NCBI GenBank assembly: GCA_028287135.1
Contig: JAQBQE010000041.1
Location: 1 to 51,552, forward strand
From: Myxococcales bacterium
GTDB lineage: Bacteria; Myxococcota_A; Polyangia; Haliangiales; Haliangiaceae
Length of the DNA: 51,552 nt
Direction of reading: 5' to 3'
Below are positions 1 to 7,501 of this stretch, piece after piece. How positions within the stretch are numbered: the stretch's first letter is position 1; each line of letters begins with the position of its first letter. A model generated the notes under the pieces. The model searched no databases. It was not told the DNA's origin and saw only the letters and a program-made list of their open reading frames with translations. The position numbers and the translations under genes are program-made.

Positions 1-139
1 GACGAGGGGTGCCGACTACTTCTGGTGCCAGCCGCGCCCGGCCGCCTTCACGGGCACCGGCACGAAGCGTACGCACGCGCCGTCGGACTACCACCCGGCG
101 CTGAAGACCTCGGCGCTCAGCCGCCACGCGTTCGAGTAG
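1..139 (+). CDS. C-terminal end of an unidentified protein, possibly endonuclease/exonuclease/phosphatase fold
   Basis: An open frame enters from the left edge (frame beginning at base 2) and stops at TAG 137-139, giving about 45 residues. Near its end it reads T-H-A-P-S-D-Y-H-P-A-L. This resembles the S-D-H-x-P segment that closes many endonuclease/exonuclease/phosphatase-family domains, where the Asp and His help metal binding and catalysis. The His-equivalent is Tyr here followed by His, so the match is weak. Only the tail is visible and the function is a guess. The next gene is on the same strand about 66 bases later. Confidence 0.35.
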   Translation, partial: TRGADYFWCQPRPAAFTGTGTKRTHAPSDYHPALKTSALSRHAFE

Positions 140-205
140 AGCGAACCGCGATCTCGATCGTCTGACGTGTCCACGGCAACGCGGGCCCGTTTTTCCGTAT
201 CGGTG

Positions 206-976
206 ATGCTACGCTACGTGCTCGTGCGTACCCTGATCCTCGTCGCAATCCTCGCCACGGCTACTGGCTGCAAGACGGACAAGAAGGCGCCATCAACCGG
301 CTCCGGCTCGGCTGGCTCCAGCGCGGTTGGCTCGGCCACCGTGGACCCCGTACCGGTCGGCTCGGGCTCGGCGAACACCTCCGTCGCCGACCCCGCGCCG
401 GCGCCCATCAAGCTGCCGGCAAACACCGGCACGCCGCCGAACAAGACCACCGCGCAGCTCGATGATGCGCAGGCCGCGAAGATGGTCGCGCTCGAGTTCC
501 CCGGGTTCAAGAAGGAGGTCCGCAACGACAAGGCGCTCGGGATGGACGTCCGGTACCGCACCGAGGCGCGTCCCATCCTGTCGATCACGGTCAAGGCGAG
601 TCGCTGCATCGATTGCAAGCCGATGAAGGTCGAGGCGTGGGACAAGGACGCGCTGCTCAAGGATCTCGTACCGATCGAGGTCCTCCGCGACAAGCGGACC
701 ACGTTCGAGCTCGGTGCTACCGATCTCAACGGTGCTCCGGCGATCTTCGTCTACCAGCTCGGCTCGCTGACCGAGAAGGACGACGATCAGAACACCGCGG
801 CTGCGTACACGAACGCGTACACGCTGTTCTACAACGACGGCGTCAACATGATCCGTGTGATCGCGTCGTACAAGGATCAGGCGCTCGACGTCGAGAGCCT
901 GCAGAAGGTCGCGCCCAAGGAAGACCTCGAGCGCGTGGCGAAGGCGTTCATGGACTCGTTCACGCACGCCTGGTGA
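206..976 (+). CDS. Predicted lipoprotein of unknown function
   Basis: A 256-residue protein if started at ATG 206. A GTG at 167 in the same frame would add 13 residues that do not look like a signal peptide, so I prefer 206. The N-terminus has an Arg-containing stretch, a hydrophobic core and A-T-G-C at residues 19-22, a weak lipobox, so export and lipid anchoring are likely. Residues about 25-75 are low-complexity Gly/Ser/Ala/Pro (repeated G-S-G-S-A), a common linker in myxobacterial lipoproteins. The C-terminal half is a compact mixed alpha/beta domain with a C-I-D-C pair. I do not recognise the family. No clear Shine-Dalgarno sequence precedes either start. Confidence 0.75.
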   Translation: MLRYVLVRTLILVAILATATGCKTDKKAPSTGSGSAGSSAVGSATVDPVPVGSGSANTSVADPAPAPIKLPANTGTPPNKTTAQLDDAQAAKMVALEFPGFKKEVRNDKALGMDVRYRTEARPILSITVKASRCIDCKPMKVEAWDKDALLKDLVPIEVLRDKRTTFELGATDLNGAPAIFVYQLGSLTEKDDDQNTAAAYTNAYTLFYNDGVNMIRVIASYKDQALDVESLQKVAPKEDLERVAKAFMDSFTHAW

Positions 977-1125
977 TCTCGCCGCGCTGACATGTAGCCG
1001 GGCTCGGTACCGGACCGTGCGTTCGCGCGCACCATGCCGACGACTCCGTGAGCCACGTCTCGACGTGAGGTCAGCGTTGGGGCCGGGGCAACGAGGGTGA
1101 ATCCGTTACGCTTCGAAGGGGCACC

Positions 1126-2841
1126 TTGCCCCGTTCGATGCCCACCACCGCCGACATGGCCGTTCCGATCCTGATCGAGGACGTCGCGACGCAGCCGATC
1201 TCGATGCGCGGTCAGATCCTGATCGTCGACGATGTTCCGGCGAACCTGATCGCGCTGGAGGTCGCCCTGGCACCACTCCAGCGCCCCCTGGTCAAGGCCG
1301 GGTCCGGGCGCGAGGCCCTGGCGCATCTGCTCGAGAAGGACTTCTCGCTCGTCCTGATGGACGTCCAGATGCCCGACATGAACGGGTTCGAGACCGCGGA
1401 GCTGATCCGCGGGCGTGAGCGCACCCGACACCTGCCGATCATCTTCGTGACCGCGGGCGAGCAGGATCCGGCCGCGGTGCTGCGAGCCTACCAGCTCGGC
1501 GCCGTCGACTTCCTGTACAAGCCGCTCGAGCCCGCGATCCTGCTCGCCAAGACGTCGGTGTTCGTGACGCTCCAGGATCGAACCGAGGAGCTCGCCTCGG
1601 AGCGGTTCCAGCGCGAATTCGATGCTGCCCGCCGCGACTACGAGACGGAAGCACTGCGCAAGCAGATGGAGCACGAGCACGCGGCGAAGGAGGAGCTCGC
1701 GCGGCTCAACACCGCGCTCGCCGAGATCGATCGCAGAAAGGACAGCTTCCTCGCGATCCTCGGGCACGAGCTGCGCAATCCGCTCGCGCCGATGCGGACG
1801 GCGATCGATCTCGCCCGCGAGAATCCCGATCTGCCGCTGAGCGCGCGAACGCTCGACATCCTCGACCGGCAGACCCACATGCTGACCCGGCTCGTCGAGG
1901 ACCTGCTCGACGTGTCGCGGATCAATACCAACAAGATCGAGCTCCGTCCCGAGCCCATCGATCTGCGAACGGTGGTCGCCGACGCGATCGCCACGAGCCG
2001 ACCGGCGATCGAGCAACGCGGGCACGTGCTGTCGACGGTGATCGCCGAGGCCCCGATCCGCGTCGTCGCGGATCAGGTGCGCCTGATCCAGATCATCACG
2101 AACCTCCTGAACAACGCAGCTCGCTATACCGAGCGCGGCGGCGCCATCGAGGTCGTCTGCGGCATCGAGCGGGAACGTGCCTTCGTGCGGGTCTCGGACA
2201 GCGGCATCGGCGTCCCGGCCGAGCTGATGCCGAAGATCTTCGACATGTTCGTGCAGGAGCGCGTCCGCTCCGATGGCTCGGGAGGCCTGGGCCTCGGGCT
2301 CGCGCTGGCTCGCAAGCTGATCGAGATGCACCGTGGAACGATCCGCGCGCACAGTGCGGGCCGCGGCGCCGGGAGCACGTTCGAGATCATGCTGCCGCTC
2401 GAGGGCTCGGACGATGTCGTGGTCGCCCGCACGCGGAGCGAGGCGATGAAGCCGCTCGCGCGTGGGTCGTCGCCGCAGCTGCGCACCGTCGTGATCGATG
2501 ACAACGAGGATGCACGCGAGCTGGTCGCCGATCTGCTGAGGTCGCGCGGCCACGCGGTGATGACGGCCGCCGATGGCTACCGCGGGCTCGCCATGATCCG
2601 CGAGCACCGGCCCGACGTCGCTCTCGTCGATCTCGGGCTTCCCGGGATCGACGGGGTGACGCTCGCGCACGAGCTACGCGCGCAGTGTCCCGAGCTCACC
2701 ACGCGGCTCGTCGCGCTGACCGGGTACGGACACGTGGGCGATGTGGAGCGCACGAAGGAGGCCGGGTTTCACGCGCATCTCGTGAAGCCCGCCACCCTGG
2801 CGGCGATCCTGGCAGCGCTCGCGCCGCCGACCGATCTCTGA
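1126..2841 (+). CDS. Hybrid sensor histidine kinase with N- and C-terminal receiver domains
   Basis: A soluble 571-residue protein with no membrane segment. Residues about 30-145 are a receiver with the D-D acid pair (35-36), phospho-acceptor Asp79 (L-M-D-V-Q-M-P) and Lys132. A helical linker (about 150-205) leads to a HisKA domain whose H-box G-H-E-L-R-N-P places the phosphorylated His at 214. A complete HATPase follows, with an N-box (N-L-L-N-N-A), D-S-G-I-G and G-L-G-L-G-L-A. A second receiver ends the protein with acceptor Asp502 (V-D-L-G-L-P). Such kinases phosphorylate themselves and pass phosphate to their own or a partner receiver; the stimulus is unknown and must come from the cytoplasm or a partner. 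TTG 1126 has G-A-A-G-G six bases upstream; ATG 1138 is the alternative start. It ends one base from the converging diguanylate cyclase gene, a likely functional neighbour. Confidence 0.9.
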   Translation: MPRSMPTTADMAVPILIEDVATQPISMRGQILIVDDVPANLIALEVALAPLQRPLVKAGSGREALAHLLEKDFSLVLMDVQMPDMNGFETAELIRGRERTRHLPIIFVTAGEQDPAAVLRAYQLGAVDFLYKPLEPAILLAKTSVFVTLQDRTEELASERFQREFDAARRDYETEALRKQMEHEHAAKEELARLNTALAEIDRRKDSFLAILGHELRNPLAPMRTAIDLARENPDLPLSARTLDILDRQTHMLTRLVEDLLDVSRINTNKIELRPEPIDLRTVVADAIATSRPAIEQRGHVLSTVIAEAPIRVVADQVRLIQIITNLLNNAARYTERGGAIEVVCGIERERAFVRVSDSGIGVPAELMPKIFDMFVQERVRSDGSGGLGLGLALARKLIEMHRGTIRAHSAGRGAGSTFEIMLPLEGSDDVVVARTRSEAMKPLARGSSPQLRTVVIDDNEDARELVADLLRSRGHAVMTAADGYRGLAMIREHRPDVALVDLGLPGIDGVTLAHELRAQCPELTTRLVALTGYGHVGDVERTKEAGFHAHLVKPATLAAILAALAPPTDL

Positions 2842-2842
2842 G

Positions 2843-4159
2843 TCAGGACGCGACCGGGTGGGCCGGTTCGTGACTGCGCCGGTACACGACCTGGACATGC
2901 GTGACGTACTGGATCAGCGCGTCGGCCGCCTCGCGTGCGGCGGTCACCTCCGAGGCGGAGGCAGCGCGCTCGAGATCCGCGATCAGCTGTTCGAGGGTTG
3001 CGAGCCCCAGCTCGCGCGCTGTCGACAGCAGCGCGGTCGCGGTGCGCAGGATGACCCGGGGCTCGTCGTCGCGGAGCGCCTGGATGATGGCGCGTGCGCC
3101 GGCGTGCGCCTCGCTGAGGCACGTGGGGATCTGGTCGGCAAACCACGGATCGGCGTGCACCGGCTCGAACCGCTCCCACCTCTGCGCCGACATCCGCGAC
3201 GGCTGGACCAGCGGCGCATCGCCTTCGATCCGGTTGCGCCCCTGCGCCTTGGCCCGCAGGAGCGCGGCATCCGCGACCGCGATCAACCGATCCATCGCGA
3301 GGTCACCGGTCGCCCGGAGCGAGGCGAAGCCAGCGGTGATCGTGACCACCGGCGCGCACGATGACGCGGCATGCGGAATGCCGAGTGCCTCCACGGCGAC
3401 GCGCAGCCGCTCGGCAACGATCTTTGCGCCGACGGCGTCAGTCCCCGGCAGTAGCGCGATGAACTCCTCGCCGCCGTAGCGCCCGAGCAGATCGGACGGG
3501 CGACGGAGACAGTGGACCATCGCCTCGCACACGCGTCGCAGGCACTCGTCACCGCCGAGGTGGCCGTACTGCTCGTTGAAGGCGTGGTAGCAGTCGAGAT
3601 CGATCATCACGACACCGAGGGGGGCCTGATCGCGCGCGGAGCGTCGCCACTCGGAGTCGAGCAACGCGAGCGTGTGCCTCCGGTTAGCCACCCCGGTCAA
3701 CGGATCCACGCACGCCCCTCGCTCGAGGTTCGACTTCTCGCGCTGGAGCGCAACGATCCGCTCCGACTTCCGGCGCTCTCGATACACGCGATGCCGCACC
3801 TCGGCGCGATCGCGGAGCGCAGCGCGGATCCGACCGAGAAGCTCGCGTGCTCGGACCGGCGTCGTCACGCACTCGGACGCACCGGCGAGCAGTACAGCCT
3901 CGATGTGACGCTCGTCGCAGATCACGACGAGAGGGAGCTCGCGCACGATCCGTGCGAGCCTCTGCAGCCGCTGGAGATCCGCCCCGACCAGGTTCAGCAC
4001 CGCGACGTCGAACGCACCGGTGGCCGCGCCGGCATCGAGGAGCTGCACGGCCTGGTCGTACCCCGCGGTCTCGATGTCGACGCACCCGGCGTCGGCCAGG
4101 GCGGTTCGCACGTCGGCCGAGCTGGTCGCATCGTCGTCGACGATCAGTGCCTTGAACAC
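2843..4159 (-). CDS. Diguanylate cyclase with degenerate receiver and HPt-like tail
   Basis: A 438-residue protein starting at GTG (4157-4159) with G-G-A-G eight bases upstream. Residues 1-115 have a receiver fold with the acidic D-D-D (8-10). The phospho-acceptor position is Asn56 (V-L-N-L-V) and the conserved Lys is Thr100, so classical phosphorylation is not expected. A charged coiled-coil (about 115-148) leads to a complete GGDEF domain: M-I-D-L-D metal site (Asp187), G-G-E-E-F at 229-233 and an R-P-S-D inhibitory c-di-GMP site exactly five residues before it. This predicts an active, product-inhibited cyclase making c-di-GMP from GTP. The last 90 residues are helical and resemble an HPt bundle without its histidine (R-T-A-T-A-L-L where H-x-L-K-G is usual). 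It converges on the hybrid kinase gene and follows a small Cys/His-rich ORF by four bases. Confidence 0.9.
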   Translation of the reverse strand: MFKALIVDDDATSSADVRTALADAGCVDIETAGYDQAVQLLDAGAATGAFDVAVLNLVGADLQRLQRLARIVRELPLVVICDERHIEAVLLAGASECVTTPVRARELLGRIRAALRDRAEVRHRVYRERRKSERIVALQREKSNLERGACVDPLTGVANRRHTLALLDSEWRRSARDQAPLGVVMIDLDCYHAFNEQYGHLGGDECLRRVCEAMVHCLRRPSDLLGRYGGEEFIALLPGTDAVGAKIVAERLRVAVEALGIPHAASSCAPVVTITAGFASLRATGDLAMDRLIAVADAALLRAKAQGRNRIEGDAPLVQPSRMSAQRWERFEPVHADPWFADQIPTCLSEAHAGARAIIQALRDDEPRVILRTATALLSTARELGLATLEQLIADLERAASASEVTAAREAADALIQYVTHVQVVYRRSHEPAHPVAS

Positions 4160-4163
4160 GTGA

Positions 4164-4430
4164 TCAGCTCCAGCTCAGCATGGCGGCCCCGTTGAGGGGA
4201 ACGTGTTGATGCTGTCCCTGGTGGCCGTTGGGACGCGTGCATGGCACGCCGAATCGAACCGTCGGGCAGGGATCCTCCTCGGTGGGGACAGGCGGTGGCT
4301 CCGGCGGCACGGGTTCGCTCACCTCGGATGCGCTATCGAGGCATGCACCCGACGTGCCCCCGTCGGCTTTCCCTAACTCCGTGACACCTCGTACGGTATG
4401 ACACGTAGGCCTGGCGCAAATCTGTCGCAC
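4164..4430 (-). CDS. Small Cys/His-containing hypothetical protein, possibly coupled to the diguanylate cyclase
   Basis: An 88-residue reading frame from GTG 4430. The middle is Pro/Glu-rich (P-V-P-P-E-P-P-P-V-P). The C-terminal third reads C-P-T-V-R-F-G-V-P-C-T-R-P-N-G-H-Q-G-Q-H, a C-x8-C-x5-H-x3-H arrangement reminiscent of small zinc-binding knuckles. Its stop lies four bases before the start of the diguanylate cyclase, and the G-G-A-G ribosome site of that gene overlaps its last codons. This spacing supports a real coupled gene rather than a shadow. There is no clear ribosome site for itself, and the start could lie downstream. I do not recognise a family. Confidence 0.45.
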   Translation of the reverse strand: MRQICARPTCHTVRGVTELGKADGGTSGACLDSASEVSEPVPPEPPPVPTEEDPCPTVRFGVPCTRPNGHQGQHQHVPLNGAAMLSWS

Positions 4431-4644
4431 CGCGCGCGGGCGCTGCGGCCAGGCCTGTACGGTGTCCCCGCATTCGGCGGTCGTGCACCTTGCCGGCGTC
4501 GACCAGGTCCACCGTCGCCGATCTCTCGTGATCGAACGAACGACGCGAATCGACGACCGAAAGTGAGCCGCGTCGCCCCTGGCGAACGAGCAGGTATTCG
4601 TGTCGCCGATGGGAGGGATACGGTCTTTGCATGGGTGCTCACGC

Positions 4645-5265
4645 GTGGATCAGCCATCGTGGATGTTGCTCCGGGTCGCGCTCGAGACCCGCTCTCACCA
4701 CGCAGCCGCCGATGCCGATCGTCTCGGCATCCTCCAGGAACCGAGCGCCGCGAGGTGTCGGGGCCTGCTCGGGCGCATCTTCGGATTCGAGGCTCCCGTC
4801 GAAGCAGCGATCGCGCACACGCCGGGGATCGATCCGGCCGTGCTTCGTGGACGCAACCGGATGTCGCTCCTCGCGCGCGATCTGGTCGCGCTCGGGATGA
4901 CCGCGGGAGAGATCGTGGAGCTCCCTCGGCTCCACCTCCCATCCCGATTCTCCACCGCCACGCGCGCGCTCGGCTGGCTCTATGTCGTCGAGCGCAGTGC
5001 ACTGGTTCACGGCCTGGTGCTCCGGCACCTCGTGAGCCAGCTACCTTCCACGATGACAGGTGCGCGCGCGTACCTGGCTGCCTACGAGGGCAGTGCCGGT
5101 GAACGCTTGCGAACGCTTGGCCTCGCGCTGGGCGAGGTGGCGCGGGACGCCGGTGCCGCCGATGCGATCGTCGAGGGTGCGAAGGAAGCATTTCACGCCC
5201 AGCACCGCTGGTTGACGGTGCTGCGCGCCCGCGGTGAGCTCGCACCCCAGCGCGCCGCCGGCTAG
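4645..5265 (+). CDS. Heme-oxygenase-like protein (copy 1)
   Basis: About 206 residues from GTG 4645; other in-frame starts are GTG 4600 and ATG 4663. I chose 4645 because it matches the length of its tandem paralogue. The all-helical sequence follows the bacterial heme oxygenase layout: T-R-S-H-H near the N-terminus supplies the candidate proximal heme ligand His19 (T-x3-H), then a conserved I-F-G-F-E segment, then A-L-G-W-L-Y-V-V-E in the distal-helix region. In true heme oxygenases that helix continues E-G-S-x-L-G-G, whose glycines let O2 reach the heme. Here it is E-R-S-A-L-V-H-G, so catalysis is doubtful and a heme- or ligand-binding role is possible. It is probably co-transcribed with the next gene, a diverged copy. 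Confidence 0.7.
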   Translation: MDQPSWMLLRVALETRSHHAAADADRLGILQEPSAARCRGLLGRIFGFEAPVEAAIAHTPGIDPAVLRGRNRMSLLARDLVALGMTAGEIVELPRLHLPSRFSTATRALGWLYVVERSALVHGLVLRHLVSQLPSTMTGARAYLAAYEGSAGERLRTLGLALGEVARDAGAADAIVEGAKEAFHAQHRWLTVLRARGELAPQRAAG

Positions 5266-5276
5266 AGGTCGATCTG
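5264..5276 (+). promoter_or_regulatory. Ribosome-binding site and probable CTG start of the second heme-oxygenase-like gene
   Basis: AGAGG at 5264-5268 overlaps the stop codon (TAG 5263-5265) of the upstream paralogue and sits five bases before CTG 5274-5276. In this frame a TGA at 5235-5237 limits how far upstream the gene can begin. Between that stop and the homologous region there is no ATG, GTG or TTG. The first conventional start, GTG 5370, would remove the helix carrying the conserved T-x3-H motif. A CTG start with translational coupling is the simplest explanation. Confidence 0.55.
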
Positions 5277-5888
5277 CAGACCTCCATCCTCTCGCGCCTC
5301 GCGGTCTCGACCCATGCTCACCACGCGACCGTCGACCGCCTCCTGTTCGGCCCGCTGGCGCAGCCCACGGTGGCGGCCTATCGCGCCTACCTGACCAGCC
5401 TCTATGGATTCGAGTCGCCGTTCGAGGAGGCACTCGCCTTGTCGGGCCACGTCGCGCTCGGGTTCGTGGCACCCCGGATCAAGACCGGCCGGATCGCGGA
5501 CGACCTGCTCGCGCTCGGACTGACGGCTGCAGACTTCGTACGGCTGTCGCGACGCCAGCACATCGATCGATTCTCGAGCGCTGCCCAGTCCCTGGGCTGG
5601 CTCTACGTCATCGAACGACTCACGCTTCACCACGGGGCGCTGCGCGACCACCTCGCAGCCACACTCCCTGACGAGCTTGCAGTTGCCGGCTCGTATCTCG
5701 CGGCGTACGACGGTGACACGGGTGATCTGTGGCGCGAGCTCCGGCTCGAGCTCGAGCACGTAGCAAGGTCTCCGGCGGCAGCCGATCGCATGGTCGCCGC
5801 GGCCCACGAAGCGTTCGCTTGTCAGATCGCGTGGCTCGAGCAGGCCGAGGGCGACGGCAGCGTTCTGGTCATGCCGCTCCACGCGTGA
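5274..5888 (+). CDS. Heme-oxygenase-like protein (copy 2), probable CTG start
   Basis: With CTG 5274 as start the protein has 204 residues, nearly the same as the upstream copy (206), and aligns with it from the first helix on. T-H-A-H-H (His17 as proximal-ligand candidate), L-Y-G-F-E, and L-G-W-L-Y-V-I-E-R-L-T-L-H-H all have counterparts. As in copy 1, the distal-helix glycines of heme oxygenase (E-G-x-x-L-G-G) are replaced, here by E-R-L-T-L-H-H. Starting instead at GTG 5370 gives 172 residues and deletes the heme-ligand helix. The two genes form a tandem duplication that has diverged substantially. The ligand and reaction cannot be told from sequence. Enzymatic heme cleavage would need a reductase partner, and none is nearby. 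Confidence 0.7.
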   Translation: MQTSILSRLAVSTHAHHATVDRLLFGPLAQPTVAAYRAYLTSLYGFESPFEEALALSGHVALGFVAPRIKTGRIADDLLALGLTAADFVRLSRRQHIDRFSSAAQSLGWLYVIERLTLHHGALRDHLAATLPDELAVAGSYLAAYDGDTGDLWRELRLELEHVARSPAAADRMVAAAHEAFACQIAWLEQAEGDGSVLVMPLHA

Positions 5889-6047
5889 GGTGAGGTCTGC
5901 TGTCGCGTCCGCGAGCGGGTGATGCTCCGGACACTCCGGACAGCGGACGACCGTGTTTCGCGCGGTTACGACGGCACGCGCCTCGGATACGCAACGCGTA
6001 GCCGAACGCAACGATAGCCATCGCCCACTGCCACGCCGGAGGACCTC
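5889..6047. other. Intergenic region upstream of the FHA-sigma54 regulator
   Basis: 159 bases between two plus-strand genes. No convincing sigma-54 (TGGCAC-N5-TTGC) or sigma-70 promoter, hairpin or small ORF could be picked out by eye. The last bases contain GGAGGA (6038-6043), four bases before GTG 6048, a strong ribosome site for the regulator. Confidence 0.5.
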
Positions 6048-7403
6048 GTGACCTTTGATAGCAACGCCACTCAATCCCTCGCCGCCGATACCCGACGCGC
6101 GGGGATGGTCGTCGGACTTCGATCCACCCGCGACGGAGCCGAGCACCCGCTCTCGATCACCTCGCGGCGCTGGGTGCTCGGCTCCGGTGAGAGCTGCGAC
6201 CTCGTGATCCACGACGCATGTGTCTCGCAGATCCACTGCATCCTCGAGCGCCGACCGGGTGGCGCGATCCTCGTGCGTGATCGCGACTCGCGCAACGGAA
6301 CGTACATCGACGGCAACGCGGTCGAGGCAGCCGAGCTCCGCGTCGGCTCCTATCTCTCGATCGGGCGGACCACCCTCGTGGCGATCGCAGGGCCCGGTCC
6401 GGATCCGACGAGTGCGCTCGAGGCGCTGCGCGGTCACGATCCGGCGCTGCGCACGACGATCGATCAGGCACTGCGTGCCGCGCAGAGCGATTGCAACGTG
6501 ATGATCGTCGGTGAGACCGGCACCGGCAAGGATCTCCTCGCGCGCGTGATCCACGAGGCCTCGCGCCGGGTCGCCGGCAAGTTCGTCGCGGTCAACTGCG
6601 GCGGCATCCCACGCGAGCTGATCGCGTCGGAGCTGTTCGGGCACGAGAAGGGCTCGTTCACGGGCGCGATGAACGACCGCGATGGCTACTTCGTCGAGGC
6701 TCACGGCGGAACGCTGTTCCTCGATGAGATCGGAGAGCTGCCGCTCGAGATGCAACCGCACCTGCTGCGCGCGCTCGAGTCACGGCGGGTGCGTCGGGTC
6801 GGCGGCGGCAGCGAACGAGCGGTCGATACCCGGATCGTGTCGGCGACCAACCGGCTCGACGGGCTCGGCACCGAGTCGTCGAAGCTGCGGGTCGACCTCT
6901 ACCACCGCCTCGCGACCGTCATCCTCTCGCTCCCTCCGCTGCGCGAACGCATGGGGGACCTCGTCGGGCTCGTCGAGGGGATGCTGCGCAACCTCGCGCC
7001 CGAGCACGGCGAGAAGCACGTCACCGAGGACGCCTGGAAGGTGCTCGCCGGCTACCCGTGGCCGGGCAACGTTCGTGAGCTGCGGCATGCCGTCGATCGT
7101 GCGGTCGCGCTCGGTGGGGTCGAGCTCGGGCCGGCGGACTTCTTCCCTCAGCTCCGGTTCGGTCGCGATCCTCAGCTCGCGCAGATCGCCCAGATCGCGA
7201 ACGGCAGTCCGGATCAGCTCGTCCCGTACCAGGCGATGTTGCGCGGCGCGATGGAGCAGGCGCTCGCACGGCATGGCTCGATCCGCGCGGCGGCCAGTCA
7301 TCTCGGGATGGCCAAGTCGACGTTCGCGGACAAGGCCAAGGCGTGGGGCCTGATCCCGCGACCGAAGCTCCGGCTGCCGCGCACCGGCACCGGGTCTCGC
7401 TGA
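6048..7403 (+). CDS. FHA-domain sigma-54-dependent transcriptional activator
   Basis: A 451-residue protein from GTG 6048, set by GGAGGA just upstream. Residues about 40-110 are an FHA domain (L-G-S-G-E-S-C, then S-Q-I-H at 60-63 and R-N-G-T-Y at 82-86), a phosphothreonine-binding module. Residues about 130-370 are the AAA+ domain of bacterial enhancer-binding proteins: Walker A G-E-T-G-T-G-K (155-161), the sigma-54 contact loop G-S-F-T-G-A (202-207, Ser in place of the usual Ala) and Walker B L-F-L-D-E-I (223-228). A Fis-type helix-turn-helix lies at about 410-435. Such proteins remodel sigma-54 polymerase; the FHA domain implies control by a Ser/Thr kinase, and one is encoded two genes away (8945-10210). 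This family with an FHA head is typical of myxobacteria. Confidence 0.93.
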   Translation: MTFDSNATQSLAADTRRAGMVVGLRSTRDGAEHPLSITSRRWVLGSGESCDLVIHDACVSQIHCILERRPGGAILVRDRDSRNGTYIDGNAVEAAELRVGSYLSIGRTTLVAIAGPGPDPTSALEALRGHDPALRTTIDQALRAAQSDCNVMIVGETGTGKDLLARVIHEASRRVAGKFVAVNCGGIPRELIASELFGHEKGSFTGAMNDRDGYFVEAHGGTLFLDEIGELPLEMQPHLLRALESRRVRRVGGGSERAVDTRIVSATNRLDGLGTESSKLRVDLYHRLATVILSLPPLRERMGDLVGLVEGMLRNLAPEHGEKHVTEDAWKVLAGYPWPGNVRELRHAVDRAVALGGVELGPADFFPQLRFGRDPQLAQIAQIANGSPDQLVPYQAMLRGAMEQALARHGSIRAAASHLGMAKSTFADKAKAWGLIPRPKLRLPRTGTGSR

Positions 7404-7501
7404 TGCGAACTGCACCACCACGACATGCGGTGGTCCGGGGGGGCGGCTCATCTGCCTCGTTGCCGTGGTCTGGCGCGGTCCGGTCACGTAGGATGCGCGC
7501 C

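Noticed and set aside
1051..1070. CACGT/ACGTG palindrome upstream of the hybrid kinase
   Set aside because: Five-base arms in GC-rich DNA are expected by chance and no second copy is nearby.
4398..5102. Plus-strand frame of 234 residues overlapping the first heme-oxygenase-like gene
   Set aside because: Arg/Pro/Ser-rich composition without motifs and overlaps a homologous gene pair; a shadow.
5889..6047. Sigma-54 promoter upstream of the FHA regulator
   Set aside because: No TGGCAC-N5-TTGC match with correct spacing was found.
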